NCBI RefSeq assembly: GCF_029714205.1
Contig: NZ_CP121648.1
Coordinates: 992,001 to 1,056,000, forward strand
Direction of reading: 5' to 3'
DNA from: Methylobacterium sp. CB376
GTDB taxonomy: Bacteria; Pseudomonadota; Alphaproteobacteria; Rhizobiales; Beijerinckiaceae
DNA length: 64,000 bases
The notes under the pieces were generated by a model that saw only the letters and a list, made by a program, of their open reading frames with translations, was not told the origin of the DNA and made no database searches. Shown here in pieces: positions 26,601 to 35,464 of the stretch. Position 1 is the first letter of the stretch. Each line of letters starts with the position of its first letter. A program made the translations under genes and the position numbers.

Positions 26601-27239
26601 ATGAAATTAGACGCATTTTTATTTCAAGTCATGATTTTGTTTCTGCCTGGAGTGATTTGGGCACGTATCGATATCGTGTGGGCAAGACAATCTAAACCTT
26701 CAGATGTTGAATTTTTCGTCCTGAGCTTTCTCTACGGGCTTGCAAGTTAGGCTGTCACATATGCTTTATTTGAGTTATTTGTTGGTGATTTCGAAGTCAT
26801 AAGCATAGAAAAGCCGGCCATTTTTAACTATTCTATTGTATATGAACTCATTTGTGCAACTTTCATCAGTTTTGCAGGAGGAATAGCCTGGCTTTATGCC
26901 TCGAATTACAAAATCATGGCACGCTTCCTGCAATTCATTCGAGCCACCAAGCGATATGGCGATGAGGACGTATGGGACTTTACATTCAACAGTCGATCGA
27001 AATCAGTCGGATTTATAAATTGGCGCGACTTCGAGCAGAAGCTAGGCTAATCCGGATACGTTAATACATTCTCGGAAAGCGGAGAAATCAGAGAGATTGT
27101 ACTGCGAGATGTGTCGGTGTATGATTTCGAGGGCAATAAGCAATACGACGTTCCGTTGCTCTACCTAGCGCGAAAAGCGGAAAATATCCATATCGAGTTT
27201 CCGATCCCGAACACGGAGGCGAGTCAGGATGCCGGATAA
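26601..27239 (+). pseudogene. Membrane protein gene broken by two stops, DUF6338-like
   Basis: From ATG 26601 one frame reads about 210 coherent codons to TAA 27237, interrupted by TAG at 26748-26750 and TAA at 27048-27050. The product would begin with a hydrophobic helix containing FLPGVIWARIDI, then a second helix (ATFISFAGGIAWLYASNYKI). A soluble C-terminal half follows with VWDFTFNSR and EIREIVLRDVSVYDFEGN. The early PGV/I-x-x-x-R, the Trp-Asp-x-x-Phe and the late Leu-x-Asp pattern recall DUF6338 membrane proteins; that match is from memory. The patch is clearly AT-rich against its neighbours, suggesting horizontal origin and decay. Readthrough or recoding of both stops is much less likely. 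Confidence 0.7.
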
Positions 27240-27360
27240 ATCGTTCACGAACCTGAAGGCTGAGGGCGGCTACTCGCTACCCCGGAGTGCTCCGCTGACC
27301 GAGAGCTACGTCCGCAAAGGCGGCGTCAACGCTCCCTCGGCGCAAGCCACCCGTCCCCCG
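27229..27360 (+). other. Possible remnant of a small partner gene at the island border
   Basis: An ATG at 27229 overlaps the end of the broken membrane gene and reads MPDKSFTNLKAEGGYSLP, then a Tyr-Val-x-Lys-Gly-Gly stretch and a Pro-rich run (ATRPPPPRP). Short Gly-Tyr/Pro-rich proteins commonly sit next to this kind of membrane protein. The frame stays open to 28074 but from about 27330 on it runs opposite the RND pump gene, so the true end cannot be placed and the gene may be truncated. Confidence 0.25.
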
Positions 27361-30300
27361 CCTCCCCGCCCCTTCGCCCGGCCACGGGGCCGAATGCGCC
27401 GTCGTCGGGCGGACAGGGCGGCTCCTCGCGGCAAACCTGAGGAGGGACCCGCGCGGGCCACCGTTCCGGCCCGTACCGGCCGCTGCCGCGTCACTCCGGT
27501 CGAGGCGAGCTCACTCCCCGGGGCCGCCGGGCTCGCCATGCCGCCGTGCGGGGGCGGGGCCGCCGCCTGGGCGGGGGCGGGCTTCGCTGCCCGGGCGCGC
27601 AGGCGCGCCGCCGCATTCTTCGGCAGGTCCGAGATCACGCAGACGAGGCAGAACACCGCCGGCACGAAGATCAGCGACAGGACCGTCGAGAAGAGCAGGC
27701 CGCCGATCACCGCGATCGCCATCGGTGCCCGGAACTCGCCGCCCGCCCCGATCGCCAGCGCGCTCGGGACCATGCCGGCCACCATGGCGATCGTCGTCAT
27801 GATGATCGGCCGCGCGCGCTTGCGGCCCGCATCGATGATCGCCTCATTGCGCGACATGCCGTGGCGCATCGACTCGATCGCGAATTCCACCAGCATGATC
27901 GCGTTCTTGGTCACGATGCCCATCAGCATCAGGATGCCGATCCAGACCGGGGTCGTGAGCTGCTTGCCGGTGACGAGCAGCGCCACCACGGCGCCGCCCA
28001 GGGAGAGCGGCAGCGAGAACAGGATGGTGATCGGGTGCAGGAAGGACCCGAACAGCATCACCAGCACGGCGTAGACCATGAGCAGGCCCGCCCGCATCAC
28101 CTCGGCGAAGCCGTCCGACAATTCGGCGAGGTTCTCGGCGTCGCCCGACTGGTTGACCTGCACCCCCTTCGGCAGGTTCCTCATCACCGGCAGCTGATTG
28201 ATCGCGGCCAGCACGTCGCCGAGGGCCGCGTCCCCGACGAGGTCCGCCGCCACGGTCGCCTGGCGCTCGCGGTCGTAGCGGGAGATGTTGGCCGGCCCGT
28301 CCTGGAAGCCGAGATCCGCCACCGCCGAGAGCGGCACCCCGCCCTTCGCGGCCGGGGTCGGGATGCGCAGCTGCTCCACGATCTGCCAGTTCAGCCGGGC
28401 GCTGTCGTCGAGCTGGACCCGCACCGGCACGAGGCGGTCGCCCGCGTCGAACTTGGCCAGCGCCGGCCCCACGTCGCCGATCGTGGCGACGCGGATCGTC
28501 TCGGAGAGCGTGTCGGCCGTGATGCCGAGCCGGGCGGCGAGGTCCATGCGCGGGCGGATGCGCAGCTCCGGCCGGTTCAGGGTCGCGCCCGAGATCACGT
28601 TGGCCACGGCCGGCAGGCGGCGCATCTGGTTGGCGAGCTCGTTGGCCACGCTCGCCACCGTGCTGCTGTCCTGGCCGTTGACCACGAGTGAGATCGCCCG
28701 CAGGCCGTTCTCGTCCACGAACCAGTAGCGGATGTCCGGGATCTGCCTCAGCCGCGCCTCGACCTGCTGCTCCAGCTGGCGCTGGGTGATCGTGCGGTGG
28801 GTCTTGTTGGTGTAGTTGAGGATGAGCGAGGCGCGCCGGACCTCGATCGTGCCGCCCGCGATGCGCCCGCCATCGACGAAGATGCTCTTCACCTCCGGGA
28901 TCTGGCGCAGGTCCTTGACGATCACGTCGGTGACGCGCTGCGTGTCCGAGGCCTGGCTGCCCGGGGGCAGCTCGATCGAGAGCAGCGAGCGGGCGGTGTC
29001 CTGGGCCGGCAGGAAGCCCTGCGACAGGAGCTTCATGCTGAGGATCGAGGCCGCGAAGATCGCGATGCCGAGGATCACGGTGAGCCCGTAGAAGCGCACC
29101 GATTTCGAGACCAGCCAGACATAGGCGCGCTCGATCCGGCCCGGCGGCTTCTCCTCGTGGACGTGCGGCTTCATGATGTAGGCGGCCAGCATCGGCGTCA
29201 CGAAGCGGGCCGCGAGCAGCGAGAACAGCACCTGCACCGCGATGGTGATGCCGAACTGCTTGAAGAACTGGCCCGCGATGCCGCCCATGAAGCTCGCCGG
29301 CGCGAAGATCGCCACGATGGTGAGGCTGATCGCGATCACCGCGAGCCCGATCTCGTCGGCCGCGTCGATCGCCGCCTGGAAGGGCGACTTGCCCATCCGG
29401 ATGTGGCGCACGATGTTCTCGATCTCGACGATCGAATCGTCGACCAGGATGCCGGTCGAGAGCGTGACGGCGAGGAAGCTCACGAGGTTGAGCGAGAAGC
29501 CGAGCAGGTCCATCGCCCAGAAGGCCGGGAAGATCGACAGCGGCAGCGACACCGCCACGATCACCGTCGTGCGCAGGTCGCGCAGGAACAGGAACACCAC
29601 GATGACCGCGAGCGCCGCGCCCTCGAACAGCGTCTTGATCGCGGCCTCGTAGTTGCCGAGCGTGTAGTCGACCGACGTGTCGATCAGCGAGAGCTTGACG
29701 TCCGGGTACTCGGCCTGGATCTGGTCGACCTTGGCCTGGACGGCCTTGGCCACGACGACGTCGCTCGCGCCCTTGGCGCGCTTGATGCCGATGGCGACGA
29801 CCGGCTTGGCGTCGAGGCTCGCGAAGGTGCGCCGGTCCGCCACCGTGTCGGTGACGACGCCGAGATCCTGCAGCCGGATCTGCCCGCCCGAGGCGAGCGG
29901 GATCATGGTGCCCTTGAGCTCGTCGAGGCTGCGCGCGCCCGCGAGGGCCCGGATCGCGAAGTCGCGCCCGCCGAGCTGGGTGCGCCCGCCCGCCACGTCC
30001 ACGTTGATGCCGCGCAGCCGGCGGCTCACGTCGACGGCGGTGAGCCCGTAGGCCTGGAGCCGGTCGGGATCGAGGGAGACCAGGATCTCGCGCTCGGAGC
30101 CGCCGATCGTCTCGACCTGCGCGACGCCGCGGATGCTCTGCAGGCGGCGCTTGACCACCGTGTCGACGAAGTAGGAGAGCTGCTCGGGCGTCTTGTCGGG
30201 GGCGACCGCCGCGTAGGTGACGATCGGCAGGCCGACCACGTCGACGCGCTGGATCAGCGGCGCCTCCGCCGAGCGCGGCAGGTCGGCCTGGATGCGGGTG

Positions 30301-30641
30301 ATCGCGTCCTTGACGTCGTTGAGCGCCCGGTCGGTGTTGGTCTCCAGGCGGAACTGGACCGTCGTCACCGAGACGCCGTCGGTGACGAGGGACGCGATGT
30401 GGCGCACGCCCTCGACGCCCGAGACCCCGTCCTCGATGGTCTTGGTGACCTGCGCCTCCAGCTCCGCCGGGGCCGCGCCGAACTGCGCCACCGCCACCGA
30501 GATGATCGGGATGTCGGCCGAGGGCAGCCGCGTGATCGGGAGCTTCCCGAAGCTCATCCAGCCCAGGATGAGCAGGATCAGCGAGATCAGGATCGAGGGG
30601 AGCGGCTTGCGGATCGCCCAGGAGGAGACGTTCAGGGACAC
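27306..30641 (-). CDS. RND efflux transporter, inner-membrane permease (AcrB-like)
   Basis: A 1111-residue proton-driven RND pump of the HAE-type branch. The start reads VSLNVSSWAIRKPLPSILIS (GTG 30641). The proton-relay Asp pair is in helix 4 (GILVDDSIVEIENI, about residues 405-417), and the second half repeats the fold up to SLIFVPAVFCLVCVISDL. It exports unknown substrates across inner and outer membrane with the adaptor encoded just upstream. Oddity: after the last helix and a short tail there are about 70 further residues, highly Arg/Gly/Pro-rich, that look like unselected sequence and reach into the border of the AT-rich island. Confidence 0.92.
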   Translation of the reverse strand: MSLNVSSWAIRKPLPSILISLILLILGWMSFGKLPITRLPSADIPIISVAVAQFGAAPAELEAQVTKTIEDGVSGVEGVRHIASLVTDGVSVTTVQFRLETNTDRALNDVKDAITRIQADLPRSAEAPLIQRVDVVGLPIVTYAAVAPDKTPEQLSYFVDTVVKRRLQSIRGVAQVETIGGSEREILVSLDPDRLQAYGLTAVDVSRRLRGINVDVAGGRTQLGGRDFAIRALAGARSLDELKGTMIPLASGGQIRLQDLGVVTDTVADRRTFASLDAKPVVAIGIKRAKGASDVVVAKAVQAKVDQIQAEYPDVKLSLIDTSVDYTLGNYEAAIKTLFEGAALAVIVVFLFLRDLRTTVIVAVSLPLSIFPAFWAMDLLGFSLNLVSFLAVTLSTGILVDDSIVEIENIVRHIRMGKSPFQAAIDAADEIGLAVIAISLTIVAIFAPASFMGGIAGQFFKQFGITIAVQVLFSLLAARFVTPMLAAYIMKPHVHEEKPPGRIERAYVWLVSKSVRFYGLTVILGIAIFAASILSMKLLSQGFLPAQDTARSLLSIELPPGSQASDTQRVTDVIVKDLRQIPEVKSIFVDGGRIAGGTIEVRRASLILNYTNKTHRTITQRQLEQQVEARLRQIPDIRYWFVDENGLRAISLVVNGQDSSTVASVANELANQMRRLPAVANVISGATLNRPELRIRPRMDLAARLGITADTLSETIRVATIGDVGPALAKFDAGDRLVPVRVQLDDSARLNWQIVEQLRIPTPAAKGGVPLSAVADLGFQDGPANISRYDRERQATVAADLVGDAALGDVLAAINQLPVMRNLPKGVQVNQSGDAENLAELSDGFAEVMRAGLLMVYAVLVMLFGSFLHPITILFSLPLSLGGAVVALLVTGKQLTTPVWIGILMLMGIVTKNAIMLVEFAIESMRHGMSRNEAIIDAGRKRARPIIMTTIAMVAGMVPSALAIGAGGEFRAPMAIAVIGGLLFSTVLSLIFVPAVFCLVCVISDLPKNAAARLRARAAKPAPAQAAAPPPHGGMASPAAPGSELASTGVTRQRPVRAGTVARAGPSSGLPRGAALSARRRRIRPRGRAKGRGGGGRVACAEGALTPPLRT

Positions 30642-30693
30642 TTACGGCGCTCGCCTCGGTTGGTGTTGCATCGACGCCTCCTCCGCTCCCGGT

Positions 30694-31596
30694 TCAGAAG
30701 GCCGTGCCGGCCTTGGCCACCACGGTGTCGCCCTCTCCGACGCCGCTGCGGATCTCGACGTCGTCCTCCGAGGAGGAGCCGACGACGACGCGGCGGGTCT
30801 CGATCCGGCCGCCGCGCACCACCTGGACGCTCGTCGTGTCGCTGCGGCGCAGGATGGCGGCGCGGGGCACGGCGATCCCGCAGCTGCGCGCCGTGTCGAT
30901 CAGGGCGCGGGCGAACATGCCCGGGCGCAGGTCCGCGTGGGCCGGAACCGACACGAAGGCCCGGCCGAACTGGGTCGCCGGGTCGACGTCGGTCGCCGCC
31001 ATCCGCACCTCGCCCCGCAGCGCGAGGTCGTTGCCGATCAGGATCCGGCTCTCCGCCCCGGCCCGGATCTTCGAGATGTAGAGGCTCGGCACCTGCACCA
31101 TCAGGTCGAGATCGCGGTCGAGGGCGATCTGGAACAGCGGGTCCATCTGGGGGCTGACGAGCTGCCCCACCTTGGCGGTGCTGCGCGTGACGGTGCCGGC
31201 CGCGGAGGCCTTCAGGGAGATCGAGTTGGGGAGCTTGGCGAGGTTCGACGGGGCCAGCATCTGGGCGACCGAATCGTCCGCCCCGATCTTGGCGACCCGG
31301 GCCAGTTCCTGGCCGGCCGAGACGGGGTCGCCCTCCTGCACCAGCACGTCCGAGACCCGGTAGCCCTCGATGTTGATGCTCACGTAGGCGGGGCGCCGGG
31401 GCATCAGGTAGCCGGTCACCCGCACGTTGTCGGAGAAGCAGGCCCGCCGCGCCCGCACCGTGTCGGTCGGGGCGTCCTCGGCCCGGGCCAGCCCGGGCGG
31501 GCCGATCAGGGCGAGCGTCAGGAGGGCGGCGCGGCCGAGCGCCTCCGGGGCGCGCGCGGGGCGCGGGCGGAGGGCCGTATCGCGGTCAGGACGCAT
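30694..31596 (-). CDS. RND efflux periplasmic adaptor subunit
   Basis: A 300-residue membrane-fusion protein with an N-terminal signal (ALLTLALIGPPGLARAED). The lipoyl/barrel halves are typical: YVSINIEGYRVSDVLVQEGD and LKASAAGTVTRSTAKVGQLV. It lacks a long coiled-coil hairpin, so it is a short adaptor. ATG 31596 is favoured by GAGG about nine bases upstream. It is followed after 52 bases by the RND permease, forming an adaptor-pump operon; no outer-membrane TolC-like gene is present. A paralogue without a pump lies at 44933-45841; both keep a Cys-Phe just after the signal (RACF, RRCF). Confidence 0.88.
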   Translation of the reverse strand: MRPDRDTALRPRPARAPEALGRAALLTLALIGPPGLARAEDAPTDTVRARRACFSDNVRVTGYLMPRRPAYVSINIEGYRVSDVLVQEGDPVSAGQELARVAKIGADDSVAQMLAPSNLAKLPNSISLKASAAGTVTRSTAKVGQLVSPQMDPLFQIALDRDLDLMVQVPSLYISKIRAGAESRILIGNDLALRGEVRMAATDVDPATQFGRAFVSVPAHADLRPGMFARALIDTARSCGIAVPRAAILRRSDTTSVQVVRGGRIETRRVVVGSSSEDDVEIRSGVGEGDTVVAKAGTAF

Positions 31597-31753
31597 CCAT
31601 CGGCCTCGCATCGGCCTCGCCAGAATCGTACGCGGTTCGGGGGCGGGAGGCGGGCCCGTCCGGGAGGACGGGGCCCGCGCCGCGGGGTGAGGGCCCGGCC
31701 GCGGCCGGGCGGGCCGGCCGAAACCGGGCGGGCCGGCTTTGGCCGGCCCCATC

Positions 31754-32437
31754 TCAGTAGCGCGAGGCCGACTTCACGCCCGACATGTTGACCGTCGTCA
31801 CGCGGCGGTTGACCGGGGCGTTCGGGTTCGCCGCGTCCTTGAGCTGCGTCTTGCCGTAGCCGACGCTGACGAGGTTGGTGGCGGGCACGCCGTAATTCTG
31901 GACGATGTAGTCCTTCACGGCCTGGGCGCGGCGCTCGGACAGGGCCTGGTTCGCCTGGTCCTTGCCCTTGCCGTCGGTGTGTCCGACGATCAGGAAGGTG
32001 TTGCCCTTGAGTTCCTGCCGGGCGAGGGCGGCGCCCAGGCTCTTGACCATGGGCAGGGCCTTCGGGCCGATCTTGGCGGAGTTGTAGTCGAAGGGGATCT
32101 CGAGGTCGATGCTCGGCTTGTCGGCCGAGACCGCCGCGAGCTTGCTGCGCTCGCTCGGGGTCAGCGAGGCGCGGTTGCGCAGCGAATCCAGGAAGCTGCG
32201 GTCCTCGCCGAGGGCGCCGGCGCTCGCCGCCTCGCCGCGGACGCTGGTCGAGAGGCTGCGGGTCGGCCCGGTCGCGACCGGCGCCTCGGCGGGTGCCCCG
32301 ATCAGGGCCTTGGCGATGTCGGCCTCGCTCGGGGCCTTCTGGGCGAGGGCGCCGGCCGCCGAGCCGAGGGTCAGCAATCCGGCAAGGAGCGCGGCGCGGC
32401 TCAGGCGCCGCGAGAACGTGTTAGCAGATCCAGTCAT
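31754..32437 (-). CDS. OmpA-family peptidoglycan-binding protein
   Basis: A 227-residue exported protein with a signal peptide (LAGLLTLGSAAGALAQK) and a C-terminal OmpA-like domain: IPFDYNSAKIG, FLIVGHTDGKGKDQANQALS, ERRAQAVKDYIV and NRRVTTVN. These elements bind peptidoglycan diaminopimelate in the periplasm. GAGGAG lies seven to eight bases before ATG 32437. It is strongly similar to the 38688-39320 protein, including the linker FLDSLRNRASLTPSER, so the two are recent paralogues. It lacks the eight-strand barrel of true OmpA. Confidence 0.9.
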   Translation of the reverse strand: MTGSANTFSRRLSRAALLAGLLTLGSAAGALAQKAPSEADIAKALIGAPAEAPVATGPTRSLSTSVRGEAASAGALGEDRSFLDSLRNRASLTPSERSKLAAVSADKPSIDLEIPFDYNSAKIGPKALPMVKSLGAALARQELKGNTFLIVGHTDGKGKDQANQALSERRAQAVKDYIVQNYGVPATNLVSVGYGKTQLKDAANPNAPVNRRVTTVNMSGVKSASRY

Positions 32438-32574
32438 CGTGATGCTCCTCAAAACGATCTCAGTCCAGTGCCAGACGTTCTTCGTTCGTATGCCGGTCGC
32501 TGCCCGGTCATCAGGACCGAGTGACGCCGTCTTTCCGCTCGCGTCGAGGCCGGCCGCGCGGCGCGTGGGCGGCC

Positions 32575-34236
32575 TCAACGGATTCCGTATTGGGCGAACT
32601 CTCTCTCGAGGCCCGGATCCATCCGGAGCGCATCGTTGATGTCGCTCTTCCCCTCCTCCGTCTCGCCGGTCCGAACCCGCGCCATCCCGCGGCCGTACAG
32701 GGACGAGGCCTGCTTACCATTGCCCTTCAACGCGGCATCGTAATCGCGGATGGCGAGACCGGGAAGTCCTATCTTGAGGTTGACCAGTCCACGACTGTCG
32801 AGAGCGTCCGGGAAATTGGGTCTGAGCTTCAGCGCCTCGTTGCAGTCGCGCAGTGCCCGGTCGAGTTCATCAACCATCGCGCGCACCCAGCAGCGGTTAT
32901 TGAGCGCCTCAACGTCCTGTGGGTTGAGGCGGATCACCTCGTCAAAGTCCGCCAGCGCGAGCGCGTACTCGCGGTGGATCGCGTAGAGCTGGCCGCGCCG
33001 GTAGAGGGCGGACCCGTCGGCTGGGTTGCGCTCCAGGGCCTTGTTGAGCTCGGCCCGCAGGCGCTCGTCCTCGCGGGTGTAGGGCAGCGGGGTCTGGGGC
33101 ACCTTCGGGGCGGCGACCTTGGCCTGCTCCTCGAACCGCTTCAGCTCGGCCCGGCCGCGCTCGCCCCAGGCGGTGCCCTGGAACTTGTCCGCGAAGCGCT
33201 CCATCGCCTCCCGGGTCCCGGCCTTTCGGGCGGCGGCGAACTCGGCGGACGGGTCGGCCTGCGGCTCCCGCGGCGTCTCGGGCGGTCGGCCGGCCACCGG
33301 CCCGGGCGGCGCCTCCTCGCGCGGGGGCCTCCTCCCGGCCTGCTGCGGATCCACCCAGGTCGGGCTCTCCTTCGGGGTCTGACCCTCCTTGGCAGGGAAG
33401 TCCTTGGCAGGGAAGTCCTTGGGAGAGTGGTCCTTGGCAGAAAGGTCCTTGGCAGAAAGGTCTTTGGGCGGCGGGGTGTCCTTCGCGAGGGCCCCCTCCC
33501 GCAGGCTCGAGTAGATCCAGGGGGTCTGCCCGCCCTGGCCCGCCGCCAGGGCGGAGCGGGTCCGGTCGAACACCGCGCGGCTGATCCCGTCGCTCTGGCC
33601 GAGCTGCCGGACCAGTTCCTCGGCGAAGGGGCTGCGGGCGCCCGTCGCCTGGCGCAGCATCTGGCCGGGCTGGGTCGAGTAGAAGACGAGCGCGTTCGGG
33701 GGAGCCTCGGCCGTCGCCGCGAGCCCGTTGGCGAAGCTGCGGAAGCGCCGCTCGAACGGGTTGCGGTTGGCCGCGTCCAGGATCACCACCTTCAGGTCCG
33801 CGCCGCGCTTCTGCATCTCGCTCAGGATGCCCTCGACGTTGAAGCCGTCCCGCCGCAGATCCGGCTCGGTCCAGATCTGGGCATCGACCGGTATCAGGTA
33901 ATTCTGCTTGTTCGATTGGATCCCATACCCGCTGAAGTAGAGGAGCGCGGTCGAGCCCGCCTTGATCTTGTCGTAGAAGCGCCCGAGCGCGCCCTGCAGG
34001 GCGACCTTCGCCATGTTCTCGCCGACGTCCACGGCGTAGCCCTTCTGCTGAAGGACCGCCGCCACGGCCCTGGCATCCGCGACCGGGGTCGTGAGGGCCG
34101 TGTCGCTGTCCGGGTACTGCGCGTTGCCGATCACCAGAGCGATCCGGTCGCCCGCTCTGCTTTGGGCGAAGACAGGTTGAATCGCCTGGCACGCGCTGAA
34201 CGCGAGCACGATGCCGACAATCCACAACGCACGCAT
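32575..34236 (-). CDS. Catalytically dead caspase-like (C14) protein with TPR repeats
   Basis: A 553-residue exported protein. After a signal (IVGIVLAFSACQAIQPVFAQ) it has a caspase/metacaspase p20-like domain at residues about 30-260, starting DRIALVIGNAQYPDSD. The site where active members have Gly-His-Gly reads FSGYGIQ (Tyr at 104). The site where they have Asp-Ala-Cys reads ILDAANRNP (Ala at 156). Both catalytic residues are therefore lost. A repeat-rich Lys-Asp linker follows, then C-terminal TPR units (ALYRRGQLYAIHREYALALA, ALNNRCWVRAMVDELDRALR). It may be a pseudo-protease scaffold or regulator of the intact homologue at 48301-50343. ATG 34236 has GAGG six bases upstream. Confidence 0.88.
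   Translation of the reverse strand: MRALWIVGIVLAFSACQAIQPVFAQSRAGDRIALVIGNAQYPDSDTALTTPVADARAVAAVLQQKGYAVDVGENMAKVALQGALGRFYDKIKAGSTALLYFSGYGIQSNKQNYLIPVDAQIWTEPDLRRDGFNVEGILSEMQKRGADLKVVILDAANRNPFERRFRSFANGLAATAEAPPNALVFYSTQPGQMLRQATGARSPFAEELVRQLGQSDGISRAVFDRTRSALAAGQGGQTPWIYSSLREGALAKDTPPPKDLSAKDLSAKDHSPKDFPAKDFPAKEGQTPKESPTWVDPQQAGRRPPREEAPPGPVAGRPPETPREPQADPSAEFAAARKAGTREAMERFADKFQGTAWGERGRAELKRFEEQAKVAAPKVPQTPLPYTREDERLRAELNKALERNPADGSALYRRGQLYAIHREYALALADFDEVIRLNPQDVEALNNRCWVRAMVDELDRALRDCNEALKLRPNFPDALDSRGLVNLKIGLPGLAIRDYDAALKGNGKQASSLYGRGMARVRTGETEEGKSDINDALRMDPGLEREFAQYGIR
33386..33460 (-). repeat. Five 15-bp tandem repeats in the dead-caspase gene
   Basis: Units of TCCTTGGCAGGGAAG and close variants run at 33386, 33401, 33416, 33431 and 33446. 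They encode AKD-centred pentapeptides in the linker between the caspase-like and TPR parts. The length is a multiple of three, so copy changes would keep the frame. Confidence 0.85.
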
Positions 34237-34627
34237 GCCGTCCTCAGAGAACTGCTCAGCAATCACAATCCAGCCGCGGAAGCTTAAGACCTCCGCCGCG
34301 GTCTGACAAGTTTAACGGTCGCGCACGACCGATTCCGATCGGCCGGACGAGGGACCTCCTTCCGCAATGCGACCACTGAATCGGCGTGACAAGCGCCAGT
34401 TTCTTCGCGTCATCCGCCAGAACCGGCACCGGACGGGCAAGTCTCGCACGGATGCGGGACCGGGTTTCGCCAGTCTCCTGGCAAGAGCCGCCCGATCGGA
34501 GCTTTCCGACGCTTCGGTTCTACCTGGGTGCGGGATGCCCGGGCGTGCGGGCGCGCACCGCCCGAGACGCGACGACGCCCCGGGCGGGGGCCCGGGGCGT
34601 CGTCGCGCGCCGCCTCGGGTGTGGCCG
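34237..34627. other. Intergenic region with a strong hairpin
   Basis: No gene seen in these 390 bases. The upstream part probably holds the promoter of the dead-caspase gene (AT-richer at 34280-34330). The end next to the OmpA-like gene contains the hairpin listed at 34569-34606. Confidence 0.4.
34569..34606 (-). terminator. Hairpin after the second OmpA-like gene
   Basis: Perfect 16-base arms (GCGACGACGCCCCGGG and complement) around a six-base loop, about 20 bases past the minus-strand stop at 34628. It has no T-tract, but stability and position suit a terminator. Confidence 0.6.
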
Positions 34628-35164
34628 CTAGTCCACGGCGAGGCGGGTTTCGACGCGGCGGTTGGCCGGGTCGAGCGGGTTGTCGGTGAGCGGGCGGGAC
34701 TTGCCGAGGCCGCGGGCGGTGAGCTGGGCGGCCAGGACGCCGCGGCCGGAGAGGTACCGGACCACGGCGTCGGCCCGGCGGCCCGACAGGCCGAGGTTGA
34801 ACTCCTCGCCGCCGCGCGCGTCCGTGTGCCCCTCGACCAGGAAGGTCGAGGATCTCAGGCGGTCGTCGCGCAGCGCCTTGGCGAATTCGTCGAGGTTCTG
34901 CTTGGCGGCGCCGGTCAACTGGTCGGAATTGTAGTCGAAATTCACCACCAGGTCGAAGCTGCCGGTCGGCCTCGCCCGGGTTTCGACGCCGGCGTTGCAC
35001 TCGCTGTGGGTGCCGATGCAGAGCCCGCGGGTCTTGCCCAGCGGATCGGCCGGCGCGAACTTCTTGACGATGTCCTCGGCGGTATAGGCCGGGCCGGCGA
35101 CGGCAGCATGGCCGGCGCAGACCGCCGCGAGCGCGAGAATCGAGGCCGTAAACTTGCCGCGCAT
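34628..35164 (-). CDS. OmpA-family peptidoglycan-binding protein, divergent copy
   Basis: A 178-residue exported protein with a signal peptide (ASILALAAVCAGHAAVAGP) and an OmpA-like C-terminal domain: VNFDYNSDQL, FLVEGHTDARGGEEFNLGLS, GRRADAVVRYL and NRRVETRL. The mature N-terminal part has two Cys (LCIGTHSECNAG) not seen in the other two copies and possibly disulfide-bonded. ATG 35164 is chosen over TTG 35182 because AGGGGA lies about eight bases upstream and a good promoter follows. Confidence 0.9.
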   Translation of the reverse strand: MRGKFTASILALAAVCAGHAAVAGPAYTAEDIVKKFAPADPLGKTRGLCIGTHSECNAGVETRARPTGSFDLVVNFDYNSDQLTGAAKQNLDEFAKALRDDRLRSSTFLVEGHTDARGGEEFNLGLSGRRADAVVRYLSGRGVLAAQLTARGLGKSRPLTDNPLDPANRRVETRLAVD

Positions 35165-35189
35165 GTCCGAATTCCCCTGCAACGTTGCG

Positions 35190-35218
35190 GTTATGCCGCA
35201 GGATCAGTTTTTCGTCAA
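35190..35218 (-). promoter_or_regulatory. Sigma-70-like promoter of the OmpA-like gene
   Basis: On the minus strand TTGACG and CATAAC are separated by 17 bases, placing the transcription start about 20 bases before ATG 35164, just enough for the ribosome site. Spacing and boxes are good for a housekeeping promoter. Confidence 0.55.
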
Positions 35219-35464
35219 TAGCCTGGGCCAGGTACGACTAGGTATCACTGATTCAAATTTTCGCTCCACAGTCGTTGCAAGACCTCGTCGCGCACCAATC
35301 CTCGGTACTCCTGCGTCGGGCCGGGGGCGCAGCGGCCTGGGGGCGGCGCCCGGCGAGCCCTTGCCGAAAGATCCCGCCTCGGTCAGGGTGACGGGGGCGC
35401 GCTTTCCAGGGGCCGGACCGGCCGCCGTCCCGCTCAGGCCGGTCCGCGCATCGGGCGCCCCCGC

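Noticed and set aside
26601-27239. Stop-codon recoding (for example amber suppression) of the island gene
   Set aside because: One stop is TAG and the other TAA, with no recoding signals, and neighbouring genes use ordinary stops; decay is simpler.
27229-28074. A full 281-codon gene on the plus strand
   Set aside because: After the first 35 or so codons it runs opposite the RND pump with no protein-like features; only the first part may be a gene remnant.
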